Positions 55,679 through 63,923 are shown, counted from the stretch's first letter. The stretch: DNA of 64,000 nucleotides from Nocardia carnea (GCF_029868325.1 NZ_JARWNW010000104.1:1-64000), one strand, 5' to 3'. Translations and numbers: made by a program. The notes: generated from the sequence alone by a model not told the origin.

Positions 55679-56542
55679 TTATGTGTGTATCGCGTTGTGC
55701 ATCCAGGTCCGGGCGGCGGCGTAGTCGACGGTGTCCGATACCTGTATCTGCCGCCCGTGGGGTGTGCTTGACAGACGCCCATCAGGGTGTATCTCGATTC
55801 TCTCGGTGCGGAAGGTAACGAAGAGAAGCCCGAGAGCGGCGCTGAGTGGCAGTGGATCCCGCAGCCGGGCCGTGCGTTCGCGGACGAACCATGCCCGTAG
55901 GTGCAGCGCCAGCAGATCCGCCCATCTCGGCGCGGTGGGTTGTTCGAACATCTGGAGGAGCGGGGAGTCGGGAGTGATCTGGAGGGCGTCATGGTCGGTG
56001 TGGTCACCCAGTATTAGGCGCGGTGTGTGTAGTGCGCGCAGGGCCAGCCCGGCAGATGTGGGGTCGATACGGAAGTTCTCCGAGACAGCCGTCTTGCCGT
56101 GGTGGCGGTCGTGTACCCCGCCCAGTTGGGTGACCCTCACTCGGTCGGCGATCTCGGGTAGGCGGGAGATGACAGCGGTGAGGTTGGACATCGGACCCAG
56201 CCCCACCCATTGGATCGGGCCGGTGGTGGTTTCGCAGAGTTCGACCACGGCGGCGATCATGCGATCGAGATCGCGGATGCGTTCGAGGAAGTCCTCGCCG
56301 TGTTCGGGAAACACGTGGCCGGTGTCGAGGAGGAAACGATCTTCGCCGCCCAGATCGAAGCCCGGGATGACCGCAACGTCGGTGCGGTCGAGCAGGTTCA
56401 GCGCGTGGCGGGCCAGCTGCGCGCGGCCGCCACGGGTTTCATCGGCAGTGACCACCACCAGATTCGGCACCACCCGCGCCGCGACAACCAAGGCCACGAG
56501 ACCTCCTGGCTGCCACCCGATATCGGTATCGAGGAACACCAA
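55679..56542 (-). CDS. Nucleoside-hydrolase-fold protein with altered metal site
   Basis: About 287 residues from a TTG at 56542 or GTG at 56539. It has an inosine-uridine nucleoside hydrolase fold: LDTDIG at the start, GPMSNLTAVISRLPEI (the family's GPLTNxA segment), LGGVHDRHHGK and the later LGDHTDHDALQI. In the family the N-terminal motif continues with Asp residues that bind Ca2+ (DxDxGxDxDD); here the positions read WQPGG, so the calcium site is largely lost. It may bind rather than hydrolyse nucleosides. It is the last gene of a five-gene coupled operon. Confidence 0.65.
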   Translation of the reverse strand: MVFLDTDIGWQPGGLVALVVAARVVPNLVVVTADETRGGRAQLARHALNLLDRTDVAVIPGFDLGGEDRFLLDTGHVFPEHGEDFLERIRDLDRMIAAVVELCETTTGPIQWVGLGPMSNLTAVISRLPEIADRVRVTQLGGVHDRHHGKTAVSENFRIDPTSAGLALRALHTPRLILGDHTDHDALQITPDSPLLQMFEQPTAPRWADLLALHLRAWFVRERTARLRDPLPLSAALGLLFVTFRTERIEIHPDGRLSSTPHGRQIQVSDTVDYAAARTWMHNAIHT

Positions 56543-56656
56543 CCCATCGGCGGCGGTACCGACAGGTGGTGAAGGCTGGTGGCCGGACGCGGATAGGCCG
56601 GGAATAGAAATTGTCGGAACTCCTTCCGGTGTGGGCGCGTGAAGCCGCCCAGGTGA

Positions 56657-57133
56657 TTACGGACGGGCTGTGCAGGGGAGGCGTCGGGACCGGCGCGCGA
56701 CCGCGGTCGTCAGATCGGTGTAGTCGTCGACCAATTCCGCGAGGCGATACCACGCGGCGTGCACGATCGGGTCGGACGGTTCGGCGTTCATCAGCAGGTG
56801 AAACGCCTGAACCTGCTGAACGGCGAGCCGATCGATCACGATCCCCAATGATTCCGAGTGCAAGATCGCCTCCGGGTGCGGGGGCGGTACATGCTCGGCC
56901 ACCCAGAGATCTGCCTGCCGCGATAGCTCGGCGCGGTGTGGGCATGCCGGGCAGGCGGGGCCGTGGAGATACTGCTGGTGCAGTTGCCCGAACCGGTCGG
57001 CGATCGACGTGAGTGGGTGAGGGCCTACGTGGTGGCCCCGGATGGCCGACAGCAGTGCTTCTCCGGTGGGGAACAACGATTCCGACGGATCGGTGAGACG
57101 GGCAGGCCGTGGAATGCGAGTGCTGGCGCGCAT
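56657..57133 (-). CDS. Unknown protein, operon gene 4
   Basis: About 158 residues from the ATG at 57133, five bases after the stop of the preceding gene. It has a basic N-terminus, then helices, a CPACPH motif (Cys61, Cys64), and SEQIVIDRL-type helices (actual ESLGIVIDRLAVQQVQAFHL) toward the end. No family is recognised. Its 3' end is 114 bases before the nucleoside-hydrolase-fold gene. Confidence 0.55.
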   Translation of the reverse strand: MRASTRIPRPARLTDPSESLFPTGEALLSAIRGHHVGPHPLTSIADRFGQLHQQYLHGPACPACPHRAELSRQADLWVAEHVPPPHPEAILHSESLGIVIDRLAVQQVQAFHLLMNAEPSDPIVHAAWYRLAELVDDYTDLTTAVARRSRRLPCTARP

Positions 57134-57138
57134 CTCGG

Positions 57139-57591
57139 TTACCGCCGTCCGGTCAGGAGTTGGCGGCGGGCCGTGGCGAGCACCGTGGACCGGGATGGTA
57201 GAGCTTGGGCAGTGGTCGGGGGCCAGATCCAGTACCAGGTGAGGGGCTGATCGGACATCGGCAGCCACACCTGCTGCCCCTCCGTCAGCACTCGCACCCC
57301 CGCACGCTGCAGCGCCGTACGGACGGCGGCACCGAGCGCGCTGCCCGATCCCGGACCGACAACGAACACCCAGTCGCGACGCGGCCGATGATAGGTCAGC
57401 ACCGGCGCAGCGATGGCGTGGTCGCGCTCGAGTTCTTGCCGGACCACGGTGCCCACATCCGGTGGCATCACCACCGCACCCAGCGATCTGGACGCGGTCA
57501 CCGCGACCCGACCGAACCTGCACGAAACCGGAAATCCCATGCCGCGATAGACGTGCGCCACCTCGAAGGGGGTGTGACAGTTCTCGAACAT
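57139..57591 (-). CDS. Unknown protein, operon gene 3
   Basis: 150 residues from the ATG at 57591, with GGAAGG at good spacing. A mixed alpha/beta domain: FPVSCRFGRVAVTASRSLGA, VVMPPDVGTVVRQELERDH, a GPGSGSALGAAVRTALQRAG stretch that could be a phosphate-binding-like glycine loop, and LTWYWIWPP near the end. Its start shares one base with the stop of the preceding 50-residue gene. No family is recognised. Confidence 0.55.
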   Translation of the reverse strand: MFENCHTPFEVAHVYRGMGFPVSCRFGRVAVTASRSLGAVVMPPDVGTVVRQELERDHAIAAPVLTYHRPRRDWVFVVGPGSGSALGAAVRTALQRAGVRVLTEGQQVWLPMSDQPLTWYWIWPPTTAQALPSRSTVLATARRQLLTGRR

Positions 57592-57743
57592 CACTCCGCC
57601 TTCCGGTGACGCCCGCCGGTGACCACAAACAGGGGAGATCCCGGTACCGGCTGCATCGAGGCGACCATGCGACGCCCGCGGGCCGCGCCTGCGCTGAACG
57701 CCACGATCGGGCTCGCCACCGAACATGTCCGCCGCGCGATCAC
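57591..57743 (-). CDS. Very small coupled protein, operon gene 2
   Basis: A 50-residue frame from a GTG at 57743 that overlaps the stop of the upstream gene (GTGA) and ends one base into the next start (TGATG). It is basic and Ala/Arg-rich (VASPIVAFSAGAARGRRMVA). Tight overlaps on both sides are the evidence; no motif is recognised. It could also be a spurious frame in a short gap of about 150 bases. Confidence 0.35.
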   Translation of the reverse strand: MIARRTCSVASPIVAFSAGAARGRRMVASMQPVPGSPLFVVTGGRHRKAE

Positions 57744-58042
57744 CGCGACACCCCCGCCCAGGCCAGCGCACGCGCGGCGAACCCTTCCTTCCGGGGCACT
57801 GACCACGGGCACTCCTTCGCTGCCATGCCCATGACCTCCAGCACGGTCAGCCCCAGCAGCCCGGCGTGTGCCCGCAGCGCCGCGATGTCTTCGAGGACGA
57901 GCAGGGACGCTTCCGCTTGGGCGCGTGACAGCGTCCGGCCGGGCAGATAACTCACCACCCATCCGTCGTTCCCGGTTGACCTGGCGTGGTGTTTCGTGTG
58001 GTCGCTCAGCATTAACGAGTTGTCGATGACACGCACGGTCAT
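57740..58042 (-). CDS. Unknown protein, operon gene 1
   Basis: 100 residues from the ATG at 58042 with an excellent AGGAGG site. It starts MTVRVIDNSLMLSDH, then GWVVSYLPGRTLSRAQAEAS and a helical region LLVLEDIAALRAHAGLLGL. No domain is recognised. It opens a minus-strand operon of five genes ending in the nucleoside-hydrolase-fold gene. The promoter region upstream is shared with the divergent XRE gene and includes an 18-bp palindrome. Confidence 0.6.
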   Translation of the reverse strand: MTVRVIDNSLMLSDHTKHHARSTGNDGWVVSYLPGRTLSRAQAEASLLVLEDIAALRAHAGLLGLTVLEVMGMAAKECPWSVPRKEGFAARALAWAGVSR

Positions 58043-58089
58043 GACCGCCTCCTGCCTCGATCGAGTGGCTCCATAAGGGCCGCTGATTC

Positions 58090-58121
58090 TTGACGTGACG
58101 AATCGATTTAAACTTAAATCG
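58090..58121. promoter_or_regulatory. Divergent promoter region with 18-bp palindrome
   Basis: CGATTTAA-AC-TTAAATCG at 58104-58121 is a perfect inverted repeat in markedly AT-rich DNA. A TTGACG at 58090-58095 and a TTAAAT at 58114-58119, 18 bases apart, form a plausible promoter toward the XRE gene. The palindrome overlaps this -10 box, so a bound repressor would block it. The XRE protein is the obvious candidate. Confidence 0.55.
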
Positions 58122-58196
58122 AACAATAACGCTACGCTTGCGGTGAAGTTCATGCGGTAACTTGTCCGCAGATACCGGCAGCTGGGAAAGGACGAC

Positions 58197-59057
58197 ATGC
58201 GCGACGAACGTTTCGACCCGTCGGCGTTGCGTTTCCTGGTCGGCCACGACCTGCGCTCGGCCCGCGAACAGGCACGGGTCAAGCAGGCCGAGGCCGCCAA
58301 ACACATCGGCTGCACGCCGGCGAAGCTCAGCTATATGGAGAGCGGCAAGACCCAGCAAGCACCCGACGAGGTCGCTGCACTCCTGCGCTACTACGGCGTC
58401 AAGGTCGAAGACGTGGACCGAACCGTCACGCTGGCCGGACGCGCCGACCACGGCACCTGGTGGGCACCCTTCGGTGAGGTGCTACCGGACTGGTTCAAGA
58501 CCTTCGTCGGTTTGGAAGGTCTGGCGACCCAGCAATTCGAGTACGCCGACAAGGTCCTCCCAGGACAAATCCAAACGCCGGACTACGCCACCGCCCTCCT
58601 CGGCGACAGCCTCCACATACCGACCATGGACTTGGCGCAGTCGGTCCGCGCGCGGATGGCCCGGCAACGCCTGTCCGGAACCGACAACCCGCTCCAGCTC
58701 AGCGCCGTCGTCGAAGAGGCGGCGCTGGACCGCCCCGTCGGCGGCCCGCGCGTCATGCGCGAGCAACTGGAACACCTGCTCACATTGATGGACCAGGACA
58801 ACGTCCGGTTCCAGGTGATCCCGACTCGGGTGGCGGTGCACGACGGGCTTCCCGGCTCGTTCATCGTCCTCAACTTCGCCGAAGCCCGCGGCATCGCCTA
58901 CGTCGAGTACCACACCGGCGCCCTCTACCTCCAGGATCACCCGCAAGTAGACTTGTACACACTGGCCGCCGACCGGCTGCGTCAGAAGGCGTACACACCC
59001 GAGGACACCGCGGCAGCCATCGAGCACCGGATCGCGCAGTTCAAGAACATGGAGTAA
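58197..59057 (+). CDS. XRE-DUF5753 transcriptional regulator
   Basis: 286 residues from the ATG at 58197 with a GGAAAGG site. The XRE HTH is LRSAREQARVKQAEAAKHIG then TPAKLSYMESGK (about 19-54). DUF5753 follows (about 95-275) with FVGLEGLATQQFEYADKVLPG, RMARQRLSG, FQVIPTRVAVHDGLPGSF and DLYTLAADRLRQ. Such proteins are widespread in Streptomyces and Nocardia, usually paired with a DUF397 gene, as here two bases downstream; the WhiJ-type family of developmental regulators is one case. Confidence 0.9.
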   Translation: MRDERFDPSALRFLVGHDLRSAREQARVKQAEAAKHIGCTPAKLSYMESGKTQQAPDEVAALLRYYGVKVEDVDRTVTLAGRADHGTWWAPFGEVLPDWFKTFVGLEGLATQQFEYADKVLPGQIQTPDYATALLGDSLHIPTMDLAQSVRARMARQRLSGTDNPLQLSAVVEEAALDRPVGGPRVMREQLEHLLTLMDQDNVRFQVIPTRVAVHDGLPGSFIVLNFAEARGIAYVEYHTGALYLQDHPQVDLYTLAADRLRQKAYTPEDTAAAIEHRIAQFKNME

Positions 59058-59059
59058 CA

Positions 59060-59434
59060 ATGACCACGCACATCCGCCGAGGCTGGCGGAAAAGTTCGTT
59101 TAGCAATAACGGGGGCGCCTCGTGCGTCGAGGTCAACTTCATCGGCGACCAGGTGCTCATGCGTGACAGCAAATATCTTCGGAACTCGGAGAACGACCCT
59201 GCTGCGCAGCCAGTGATCTCGATACCAGCCGGTCATTGGCCAATTTTTTGCCGCCACTCAACGAAGCCAGCTGCAGACTATGCGCCGTACCTGCCCGTAA
59301 TCCACCACCACGACGACGGCTGGGTGACCGTTAGATGCCGCGCCACCACCGTCGCATTGGTCTTCACACCAGACGAATGGACCGCCTTCGTCGCGGGTAT
59401 CGAAGCCCGAGAATTCGAGCTGACAGCCGCGTAG
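59060..59434 (+). CDS. DUF397 protein with duplicated C-terminal strand set
   Basis: 124 residues beginning two bases after the XRE gene stop. The DUF397 core is in the first half: GWRKSSFSNNGGASCVEVNF then MRDSKYLR, SIPAGHWPIF. The second half adds VTVRCRATTVALVF and TPDEWTAFVAGI, which repeats the end of a DUF397 module. Most family members are about 60-80 residues. It probably works with the XRE regulator as a partner or target. Confidence 0.8.
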   Translation: MTTHIRRGWRKSSFSNNGGASCVEVNFIGDQVLMRDSKYLRNSENDPAAQPVISIPAGHWPIFCRHSTKPAADYAPYLPVIHHHDDGWVTVRCRATTVALVFTPDEWTAFVAGIEAREFELTAA

Positions 59435-59460
59435 TGGCCGGACTACCACCTGCGCTGTGG

Positions 59461-60267
59461 TTAGCCATTGATGATTGACGTTGCGACGGTATAGCCCTTC
59501 GAGTCGCGCCAGAATTGGTTCGGGTGGGCAATGAACCAGTGTTCGATATCGGTGGTGAGGTCGGCGAGGATCTGAACGCGGTGCGGGGAATCGGGTGCGA
59601 TGCCGCAGAAGGTGAACAGTGCCTCGGCAAAGGCGATCAGCGGCGTGGGCCGGTCGAAAATCAGCGTGTTGTCGTGGGTTTCGATCGCAGTATTGCCGAA
59701 TACGTCCTGCATCATGTCGGGCAAGGTGTCGCTGGTTACGGTGTGGTTGACCATTCCGTCTGGCGGGGTGAGTCCGTAGTTGCGGGCGTGCGCGGCGACG
59801 AGTTGGTGTGTGCGATGGCAGGTTCGGGCGTGGTTGACGGTGACAGAGACCTTCCCGCCGGGTCGGGTGATGCGCCGGAACTCTGAGAGCGCGATGAGTG
59901 GGTCCGTGACGTGGTAGAGCATGTGCCGGGCGGTACACACGTCGAACTCGTCGTCCTGAAGCGGGAGTCTGCTGGCCTCGCCGTGAATGGCGGTGACGCC
60001 GGTGATCGTGGCCGCGGCGGCGACCATGGTTCGTGAGGTGTCCACGCCGACGAGACGGCCGGTGTGGCCCATTTCGCGGAGGTACGCGAGGAAACGTGCG
60101 TCGCCGCACCCGATATCGGCGAGGGCCTCGCTGCCGGTGAGACCGAGAGCGGCCAGGACTGCGGCGACGGGGTCGTCGGGATGTTCGGAGTGGCGCTGGT
60201 GCGTGGCGATGCGGACCTGCAGGGGAGTGAGGTCGGCGTACTCGGTGTCCAGCGAGGGGGTGGTCAT
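59461..60267 (-). CDS. SAM-dependent methyltransferase of the ThiC-like operon
   Basis: 268 residues from the ATG at 60267 with AGGA upstream. Motif I LADIGCGDAR (about 49-58), VGVDTSRTMV, and ASRLPLQDDEFDV then TARHMLYHVTDP. The class is Methyltransf_11. It is the last gene of an operon of ThiC-like, nucleotidyltransferase-fold and GalE proteins, ten bases after galE. An O- or N-methylation of the pathway product is inferred. The substrate is unknown. Confidence 0.8.
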   Translation of the reverse strand: MTTPSLDTEYADLTPLQVRIATHQRHSEHPDDPVAAVLAALGLTGSEALADIGCGDARFLAYLREMGHTGRLVGVDTSRTMVAAAATITGVTAIHGEASRLPLQDDEFDVCTARHMLYHVTDPLIALSEFRRITRPGGKVSVTVNHARTCHRTHQLVAAHARNYGLTPPDGMVNHTVTSDTLPDMMQDVFGNTAIETHDNTLIFDRPTPLIAFAEALFTFCGIAPDSPHRVQILADLTTDIEHWFIAHPNQFWRDSKGYTVATSIING

Positions 60268-60277
60268 CAGTGTCCTG

Positions 60278-61261
60278 TTAGTTCGGTTTCCGGTGGGTGC
60301 GGTGGAATGTCCAGGCGTCGGCGACGATGTCGGCGATGTCGGGTTTCTCTGGTTTCCATCCGAGTTCGCTGTGCGCTAGGTCCGAGGATGCGTAGAGGGT
60401 GGCGGGATCTCCGGCGCGCCGTGGGGCGATCTCGACGTCGAACTGTGCTCCGGCGACTTCTCGTACGGCCTGTATGACTTGGAGGTTGGAGAAGCCGATG
60501 CCGTTGCCGAGGTTGTAGATTTTGTGTTCGCCTGGCTCGATTGTGTCGAGTGCGAGCAGATGGGCGCGGGCGAGGTCGGTGATGTGGATGTAGTCGCGGA
60601 CGCAGGTGCCGTCGGCGGTGGGGTAGTCGTCGCCGAACAAGGAGAGTTTGTCGCGGTGGCCTAGTGCGGCGTCCAGGGCGAGGGGGATGAGGTGGGTTTC
60701 GGGGTCGTGTCGCTCGCCGATCATGGTGCCGTCGTCGCAGGCGTGGGCGCCGGCGACGTTGAAGTAGCGCAGCGAGGTCGCGCCGAGGGTGCCCGTGCGG
60801 GTGTAGGACGCGATGGCGCGGTCGACGGCGAGTTTGGTGTCGCCGTAGGTGTTGACCGGGCTGGTGGGTGAGGTCTCGGTGAGCGGCAGTTCGGTCGGTT
60901 CGCCGTAAACGGCGGCGGTGGAGGAGAACACCAGTTTGCCGACCTCGGCGGCGCGCATGGCGTCGAGAAGAGCTAGCGAGGCACGGGTGTTGTTGTCCCA
61001 ATGCCATTCCGGATGTGTCATGGATTCGCCGGCGGCGATGAGGCCGGCGAAGTGCAGGACTGCGTCGAAACCAGCTTGACGGGTGAGGACATCGGCGATG
61101 TCGTGGACGCGTAGCCGCGCGAAGACCACGCCGGAGGGGATCTGGCGGTCGTCGTTGCGGGAGAGGTCGTCGACGATGACGACCTGGTGCCCGGCGTCGC
61201 GTGCCATGCGAGCGACGGTGGCGCCGACGTAGCCTGCACCTCCGGTGACCAGCAGTTTCAT
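60278..61261 (-). CDS. galE: UDP-glucose 4-epimerase (extended SDR)
   Basis: 327 residues from the ATG at 61261. NAD motif TGGAGYVG (about 6-13), VIVDDLSRN, LHFAGLIAAGES, the catalytic SSTAAVYGEP and the TYGDTKLAVDR segment (YxxxK), then YFNVAGAH. It interconverts UDP-glucose and UDP-galactose or a related sugar. It overlaps the nucleotidyltransferase-fold gene by four bases (ATGA). In this setting a sugar-nucleotide role in a specialised pathway is more likely than central galactose metabolism. Confidence 0.9.
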   Translation of the reverse strand: MKLLVTGGAGYVGATVARMARDAGHQVVIVDDLSRNDDRQIPSGVVFARLRVHDIADVLTRQAGFDAVLHFAGLIAAGESMTHPEWHWDNNTRASLALLDAMRAAEVGKLVFSSTAAVYGEPTELPLTETSPTSPVNTYGDTKLAVDRAIASYTRTGTLGATSLRYFNVAGAHACDDGTMIGERHDPETHLIPLALDAALGHRDKLSLFGDDYPTADGTCVRDYIHITDLARAHLLALDTIEPGEHKIYNLGNGIGFSNLQVIQAVREVAGAQFDVEIAPRRAGDPATLYASSDLAHSELGWKPEKPDIADIVADAWTFHRTHRKPN

Positions 61262-62286
61262 ACAATCTGCACTTTCATCGCCAATAGATGGTCGTGAATG
61301 TCCTGTTTGTGGCGGCGGAAGTAGTCTTCCGGGCTGGGCTGTATGTGGGTGCCGTCCCAGCCGGTGTATTCCGCCCACGCACGGTGCTTCACCGTAGCCA
61401 ATGCCCGCGGGTCGCCTGTGACGAGCCATGCGTCAGCCATTGCCCGCGCCAACTGATGGGCCGCCTGGTGGTGGCGGGCGACGATCCGACCGCTGCTTGT
61501 CGTGGCGTACCGGCTGTAGTTGACCGCATCAGCTCGCCGTTGCCCGAATTCGGTATCGAAACGCGCTAATGCTTCGGCGAGATAGGTCCAGAATCGCCCC
61601 GGGGCCATCGGAGGCTTCGATGGGGCACGGCGCCAGCGTAGTTCTGCACTCATCCGGTCCGCGATAGGCCGTGGCATGCGGTCGAAGTCGTGGTGCGCGT
61701 AGGCGCCGTCCAGCATCGCGGTGGCGCGAAGGATCTTCATGCACAGCCGGTTGGTCACGAGGTGGTGTTGCGCAGTGTCTTCGCCGTTGAGCCACCAGTC
61801 GTGCAGCCCGCACCAGAAATATGCTTGCGTGTAGTAGAGCAGGATCTCGTAGGCGTCGCGGGCATCCAGCTCGACAGGGGTATGGCCTGGAAGACCGGTG
61901 TCGGCAAGTGCTACACCGAGATTCTTGAAGTCGTAGCCGAGCGAGGTTTGGATACGGCGGTAACCGGACAACGGCAGAACCATGAGATCGACAGTCGAAA
62001 AGTATTGTTCGGCCAACTCGACCAGCTCCGCCACCGGCATCGATGGCCGCTGCCCGGAGTGGACATACAGGAAATCGATATCGGAGATCAGCACGTACTG
62101 CTGCTCGTGCCGCACGAATGTCGGCTCGCCGCGGGCGAGGGAACCACCGACAATCAGCCAGTCTTCCGGTGGTACCCGGCGGCCGATCGACAGGAGGCGG
62201 TCCGCGACGTCGGTCGCGACATCGTCGAGTTCGGCGGAATCGGGGAGGCGCCGCACAATGCTGTGCCGTATATCAGTGGCCAGCAT
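61258..62286 (-). CDS. Nucleotidyltransferase-fold protein of the ThiC-like operon
   Basis: 342 residues from the ATG at 62286. The N-terminal region has the Pol-beta-type pattern WLIVGGSLARGEPTF followed after a longer-than-usual insertion by ISDIDFLYVHSG (Asp-x-Asp), then VDLMVLPL. The rest is helical with HHQAAHQLARAMADAWLVTG and an aromatic-rich middle (YYTQAYFWCGLHDWWLNG). No family is recognised beyond the fold. It starts two bases after the ThiC-like gene and overlaps galE, so it works with them. It might transfer a nucleotidyl group to the product or bind a nucleotide. Confidence 0.65.
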   Translation of the reverse strand: MLATDIRHSIVRRLPDSAELDDVATDVADRLLSIGRRVPPEDWLIVGGSLARGEPTFVRHEQQYVLISDIDFLYVHSGQRPSMPVAELVELAEQYFSTVDLMVLPLSGYRRIQTSLGYDFKNLGVALADTGLPGHTPVELDARDAYEILLYYTQAYFWCGLHDWWLNGEDTAQHHLVTNRLCMKILRATAMLDGAYAHHDFDRMPRPIADRMSAELRWRRAPSKPPMAPGRFWTYLAEALARFDTEFGQRRADAVNYSRYATTSSGRIVARHHQAAHQLARAMADAWLVTGDPRALATVKHRAWAEYTGWDGTHIQPSPEDYFRRHKQDIHDHLLAMKVQIV

Positions 62287-62288
62287 GA

Positions 62289-63599
62289 TCAGTCCTCCCG
62301 CTTGATGACGGGCAGGGGCCGTGCTGCCGAGGTTGTGACCGGCTTCTCGTTGTCTTTGTGGACGATGACCAGCGGGCAGTACTTGCCGCAGATCGTGCAC
62401 GGTGCGCCGTCTTTGAGTCCTTCCCGGATGAACGCCTGATCTGCCAGGTCCGGGTATAGCGCCAGCTGGGCCTGCTCGGCCCAGGAGTTGCGGCGCCGGG
62501 ACTGCCCCATCGCGCGCTGCCGGGTGGTCTCGGATTCCTTTCCGCGAGCCAACTCCAATGCAGTGATCGCGACTCGTGCGAAGCGGATGGCTTCGGCGGT
62601 ATCGGGTGCGGTCGGCATGGCGTAATGCTCGTTGTGGGTGATGGAGGCGAACATATCGCCGCCGCACTGGCCGGCGGCGAGGATACCGAGCGTATTGACG
62701 ACCTGGTCGAGTGTGACGGCATTGTCGATCACCATGGGTCCGGCCAGCCACAGCGGCGCGCCGCCCAGGGCTTCCTTGTAGGCGGGGATGAGATCGGGGA
62801 TTAGATGGAGTGGGATGTGCCCGCCGCTTTCACACAGCACCTGCACGCCGCCGCGCAGTATTTCGGCACGAAGCTGGGCCAGCAGCCGCAGCTCCATCCA
62901 CTTCAGTTCATCGTTGGCGGCGTCCGCAGTGCAGGCAGGCCGGAAGATATCGCCGAGGTCGAGTACGACCTCGCGGCGCCGGCAGATCTCGATGATGCCG
63001 TCGAGGTGCTCGATCAAGGGGTTGTCGCAGTGATTGATCCGCATGTAGCGGTCGATCAGTCCGCCGCCGCGCGAAGTGGTGGGCACGATGCGGGTCGATT
63101 TCTTCATCGCCTCGGATATCGCCGGGGTGATACCCATATGGACAAGCACGTAGTCGACCCCGGTCGCCAATCCCATCTCGAATCGCTCGAGGAATTCCGC
63201 ACGACTCATGCGCCGGCGGGGATCGGTGAACAAGTCATAAGTCAGGCAAGCCCCCAGTGGAACGCCCATGATCTCCTTGAGGTCGGCCCGTAGCGCGACA
63301 CCTTCGGGATTGGTCGTGAGGTCCATGACGGCATCGGGACGTGCGGCGAGGATGACGCTCATCGTGTCGACGATGGCCTGTCGATCGGTGTCACGCGGCC
63401 CCAGCCCGATCAGGCCGCTGATCTTGGGCCTGGTGCCGGTGCCGACAAGGAGGGGTTTGAAGTTCTCCATATGCCTGCTGGCTTCGGACCGGAGAAAGAC
63501 CATCGTCCCGTCGGCTATCGAGCGGGCGGCTTCGGCCGGGTTGATTCCTTCCTCTCGGCAGGTTTCGGCGAACTGGGCATCTGTTTCCGGTGTGAGCAT
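62289..63599 (-). CDS. ThiC-like radical-SAM phosphomethylpyrimidine-synthase family protein
   Basis: 436 residues from the ATG at 63599 with a GGTGA site. ThiC core features: SRHMENFKPLLVGTGTRPKI near the start, AVMDLTTNPEG, GVDYVLVHMGITPA, STRIVPTTSRGGGLI, VVLDLGDIFRPACTADAAND, CESGGHIPLHLI and SITHNEHYAMPT. The C-terminal cluster motif is CTICGKYC (Cys 401, 404, 408), spaced CX2CX3C; canonical bacterial ThiC has CX2CX4C, and the ~600-residue length with an N-terminal domain is missing. This resembles archaeal/BzaF-like ThiC relatives. It heads an operon with nucleotidyltransferase-fold, GalE and methyltransferase genes. No TPP riboswitch is seen upstream. AIR is the family substrate. The product is unknown. 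Confidence 0.75.
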   Translation of the reverse strand: MLTPETDAQFAETCREEGINPAEAARSIADGTMVFLRSEASRHMENFKPLLVGTGTRPKISGLIGLGPRDTDRQAIVDTMSVILAARPDAVMDLTTNPEGVALRADLKEIMGVPLGACLTYDLFTDPRRRMSRAEFLERFEMGLATGVDYVLVHMGITPAISEAMKKSTRIVPTTSRGGGLIDRYMRINHCDNPLIEHLDGIIEICRRREVVLDLGDIFRPACTADAANDELKWMELRLLAQLRAEILRGGVQVLCESGGHIPLHLIPDLIPAYKEALGGAPLWLAGPMVIDNAVTLDQVVNTLGILAAGQCGGDMFASITHNEHYAMPTAPDTAEAIRFARVAITALELARGKESETTRQRAMGQSRRRNSWAEQAQLALYPDLADQAFIREGLKDGAPCTICGKYCPLVIVHKDNEKPVTTSAARPLPVIKRED

Positions 63600-63923
63600 G
63601 ACGGGCTCACCTCTCACTCGAATGGGCCTCCTCGCCTCGGGTGAGGCCGGTGCCGGAAACGACAGGTTACGATGCTCGGCCGTCGGCGACGAGGAGTCGC
63701 GTACTCGTGACCAGCGTCGTTGGTGAGGCCGAAAGTAGATACCGCGGTCCTGTCCTAGTTCTGCTGTAGTTCTGCGTGGAGGTGTTACGCGGCAGTGTCG
63801 CCTGACCCGGCGCTGGCCCGCTTCATGGATTGCAGTCGGGCGCCGGGCCCTGGCGTGCGATTCCTGAGCAAGGATGAGCAGCCGGTGCCCAGGAACCAAC
63901 GAGGCGAATCAGATACGGAAGAC
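63600..63923. other. Leader of the ThiC-like operon
   Basis: No gene is supported. I looked for the TPP-riboswitch core (CTGAGA ... ACCTGATCTGG) on both strands and do not see it. There are small GC-rich inverted repeats (e.g. GGCCTC...GAGGCC at about 63626-63649) but no clear attenuator. The operon is therefore probably not under thiamine control. Confidence 0.4.
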
